This document shows positions 62,804 through 64,000 of a DNA stretch of 64,000 bases, one piece after another. The translations under genes were made by a program, and so were the position numbers. This DNA comes from Streptomyces griseochromogenes (GTDB lineage: Bacteria; Actinomycetota; Actinomycetes; Streptomycetales; Streptomycetaceae), in contig NZ_CP016279.1 in NCBI RefSeq assembly GCF_001542625.1, positions 7,068,001 to 7,132,000 of the forward strand. Direction: 5' to 3'. The notes under the pieces are model-generated. The model was not told the origin of the DNA. It searched no databases and saw nothing but the letters and a program-made list of their open reading frames with translations. Numbering within the stretch: the first letter of the stretch is position 1; every line of letters starts with the position of its first letter.

Positions 62804-63007
62804 ATGGCACAGGGAACCGTGAAGTGGTTCAACTCTGAAAAGGGTTTCGGCTTCATCGCGCAGGACGGCGGCGGCCCCGACGTCTTCGCCCACTACTCGA
62901 ACATCGCGACCCAGGGCTTCCGTGAGCTGCAGGAGGGCCAGCGGGTCTCCTTCGACGTCACGCAGGGCCAGAAGGGCCCGCAGGCGGAGAACATCCTCCC
63001 CGCCTGA
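62804..63007 (+). CDS. cold-shock protein
   Basis: This 67-aa protein has a single cold-shock domain with RNP1 KGFGFI (13-18) and RNP2 VFAHYS (27-32). It is a single-strand nucleic-acid-binding RNA chaperone. The start ATG at 62804 follows aaggagaa at ideal spacing. The sequence [20 protein letters not shown] is near the actinobacterial consensus; the RNP2 Tyr replaces the more common Phe. A hairpin in the leader and a strong terminator after the gene frame it. The next gene encodes a DEAD-box helicase, a frequent cold-shock partner. Confidence 0.95.
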   Translation: MAQGTVKWFNSEKGFGFIAQDGGGPDVFAHYSNIATQGFRELQEGQRVSFDVTQGQKGPQAENILPA

Positions 63008-63028
63008 TCGCCGGACGCGTACCCGCTC

Positions 63029-63063
63029 ACCGGGGTCCGCACCGTCATGGTGCGGACCCCGGT
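63029..63063 (+). terminator. strong terminator after the cold-shock gene
   Basis: accggggtccgcacc (63029-63043) and ggtgcggaccccggt (63049-63063) form a perfect 15-bp stem with a 5-base loop, followed by ttgtgctttcc. It separates the cold-shock gene from the helicase gene, which starts 30 bases later. Confidence 0.88.
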
Positions 63064-63092
63064 TTGTGCTTTCCAGGAAGGCAACCAACCGC

Positions 63093-64000
63093 ATGTCCCG
63101 CAGGCCCCAGAAGTCGAACCGGCGCGCCTCGTCACCCTCACCGTCCGTATCATCGCCGCGGGAATTCCGGCTACCGGAAAGCAAGACACCCGCGCTTCCC
63201 GCCGTCGAGGACTTCGCCGGTCTGGACATGCCCGCAGGGCTGCTGAAGACCCTCATCGCGCAAGGCGTGACCACCCCCTTCCCCATCCAGGCCGCCACGC
63301 TGCCCAACTCGCTCGCCGGCCGCGACCTCCTGGGACGGGGACGCACCGGCTCCGGCAAGACCCTCGCGTTCGGGCTGGCGCTCCTGGCCCGCACGGCCGG
63401 ACTCCGCGCCGAGCCCAAGGCGCCCCTCGCCCTCGTGCTGGTACCCACCCGTGAACTCGCCCATCAGGTGGCCGACGCGCTGACCCCCTACGCGACGGCG
63501 GTGAACCTCCGGCTGGCCACCGTGGTCGGCGGGCTGTCCATCACCAAGCAGGCCGGTGCGCTCCGGCGCGGCGCCGAGGTACTCGTGGCGACTCCGGGCA
63601 GGCTCAACGACCTCGTGGAACGCGGGGACTGCGTGCTCGACAGCGTACGCATCACGGTGCTGGACGAAGCCGACCAGATGACCGACATGGGCTTCCTGCC
63701 GCAGATCACCAAGCTGATCCAGCAAGTACGGCCCGACGGACAGCGCATGCTCTTCTCGGCCACCCTGGACCGCAACATCGACCGCCTGGTGCAGCGGTTC
63801 CTGACCGATCCCGTGGTGCACTCCGTGGACCCGTCGGCCGGGGCGGTGACCACCATGGAGCACCACGTGCTCCACGTCCTGGACGAGACCGACAAGAAGG
63901 CCGTCACCACGCGCATCGCGGCCCGCGACGGCCGGGTCATCCTCTTCCTCGACACCAAGAGATCCGCCGACCGGCTCACCAAGCGGCTCCTGGCCGTCGG
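63093..64000 (+). CDS. DEAD-box RNA helicase, cut by the window end
   Basis: The first 302 residues are visible; the frame stays open to 64000. The start ATG at 63093 follows ccaggaagg. A basic Arg/Ser-rich N-terminus (about 1-35) is followed by the Q motif (TTPFPIQAATLP), Walker A GRTGSGKT, PTRELA, TPGRL, VLDEADQM and FSATL. The beginning of the second RecA-like domain (VILFLDTKRSADRL) is also seen. It unwinds RNA, probably in cold adaptation or ribosome assembly. Only 30 bases separate the start from the terminator, so either it has a very short promoter, or read-through couples it to the cold-shock gene. Confidence 0.92.
   Translation, partial: MSRRPQKSNRRASSPSPSVSSPREFRLPESKTPALPAVEDFAGLDMPAGLLKTLIAQGVTTPFPIQAATLPNSLAGRDLLGRGRTGSGKTLAFGLALLARTAGLRAEPKAPLALVLVPTRELAHQVADALTPYATAVNLRLATVVGGLSITKQAGALRRGAEVLVATPGRLNDLVERGDCVLDSVRITVLDEADQMTDMGFLPQITKLIQQVRPDGQRMLFSATLDRNIDRLVQRFLTDPVVHSVDPSAGAVTTMEHHVLHVLDETDKKAVTTRIAARDGRVILFLDTKRSADRLTKRLLAV

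Overview
The window is high-GC DNA with actinobacterial gene style: GTG/TTG starts, ATGA start/stop overlaps, very high third-position GC. The gene types and dispersed palindromes of the kind common in Streptomyces chromosomes indicate Streptomyces or a close relative.

Layout. (1) 1-3114 is a decayed region. It holds the start of a membrane-anchored protein gene of pentapeptide-repeat type, broken by an intact IS5-type insertion sequence whose two transposase frames need a -1 frameshift, then about 1.1 kb of gene-poor sequence with short direct repeats. (2) 3115-10031 is ordinary chromosome: two tandem FUSC exporter genes (one truncated), a divergent Lrp/AsnC regulator with a clear operator dyad, a HAD phosphatase, a DHA2-type MFS exporter, a LysR effector-domain protein without HTH, and a DUF5997 protein. 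(3) 10047-40313, minus strand, is one continuous contractile injection system (eCIS) operon of about 30 kb. In order of transcription it encodes sheath, inner tube, a zinc-ribbon protein, a Pro/Arg-rich protein, a DUF4255 terminator, an AAA+ ATPase and a 94-aa protein. A 2174-aa DUF4157 protein with a predicted C-terminal nuclease and two paralogous small proteins follow. The last block is the CIS tube-initiator, LysM protein, hub, spike, PAAR tip, gp25, two gpJ-like baseplate proteins, a tail-I/beta-helix protein, a DUF6519 protein and an amidase. (4) 40896-53559, plus strand and divergent from the sheath gene, is a five-gene operon equivalent to E. coli yehI-yehL-yehM-yehP-yehQ: DUF4132 protein, 1661-aa protein, MoxR-type AAA+ ATPase, DUF5682-VWA fusion, SWIM zinc-finger protein. 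(5) 53757-64000 holds a secreted His-Gly-Phe repeat protein, a sugar-type ABC importer (binding lipoprotein, permease, double ATPase), a GAF/SpoIIE phosphatase with a kinase-like C-terminus, a cyclase-family hydrolase, a cold-shock protein, and the start of a DEAD-box RNA helicase that runs off the window.

Main points. The eCIS operon appears structurally complete but has no separate tape-measure gene and only one tube gene. The DUF4157 protein joins a metalloprotease-like head, a long helical middle, a Pro/Lys-rich linker and a nuclease-like tip. Directly after it come two paralogous genes of unknown family. They look like immunity genes, yet the second is translationally coupled to a structural gene. 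The head-to-head arrangement of an eCIS operon and a MoxR-VWA-SWIM operon, each NTPase-driven, is the least explained feature. All functions are inferred by reading sequence; no database search was run.
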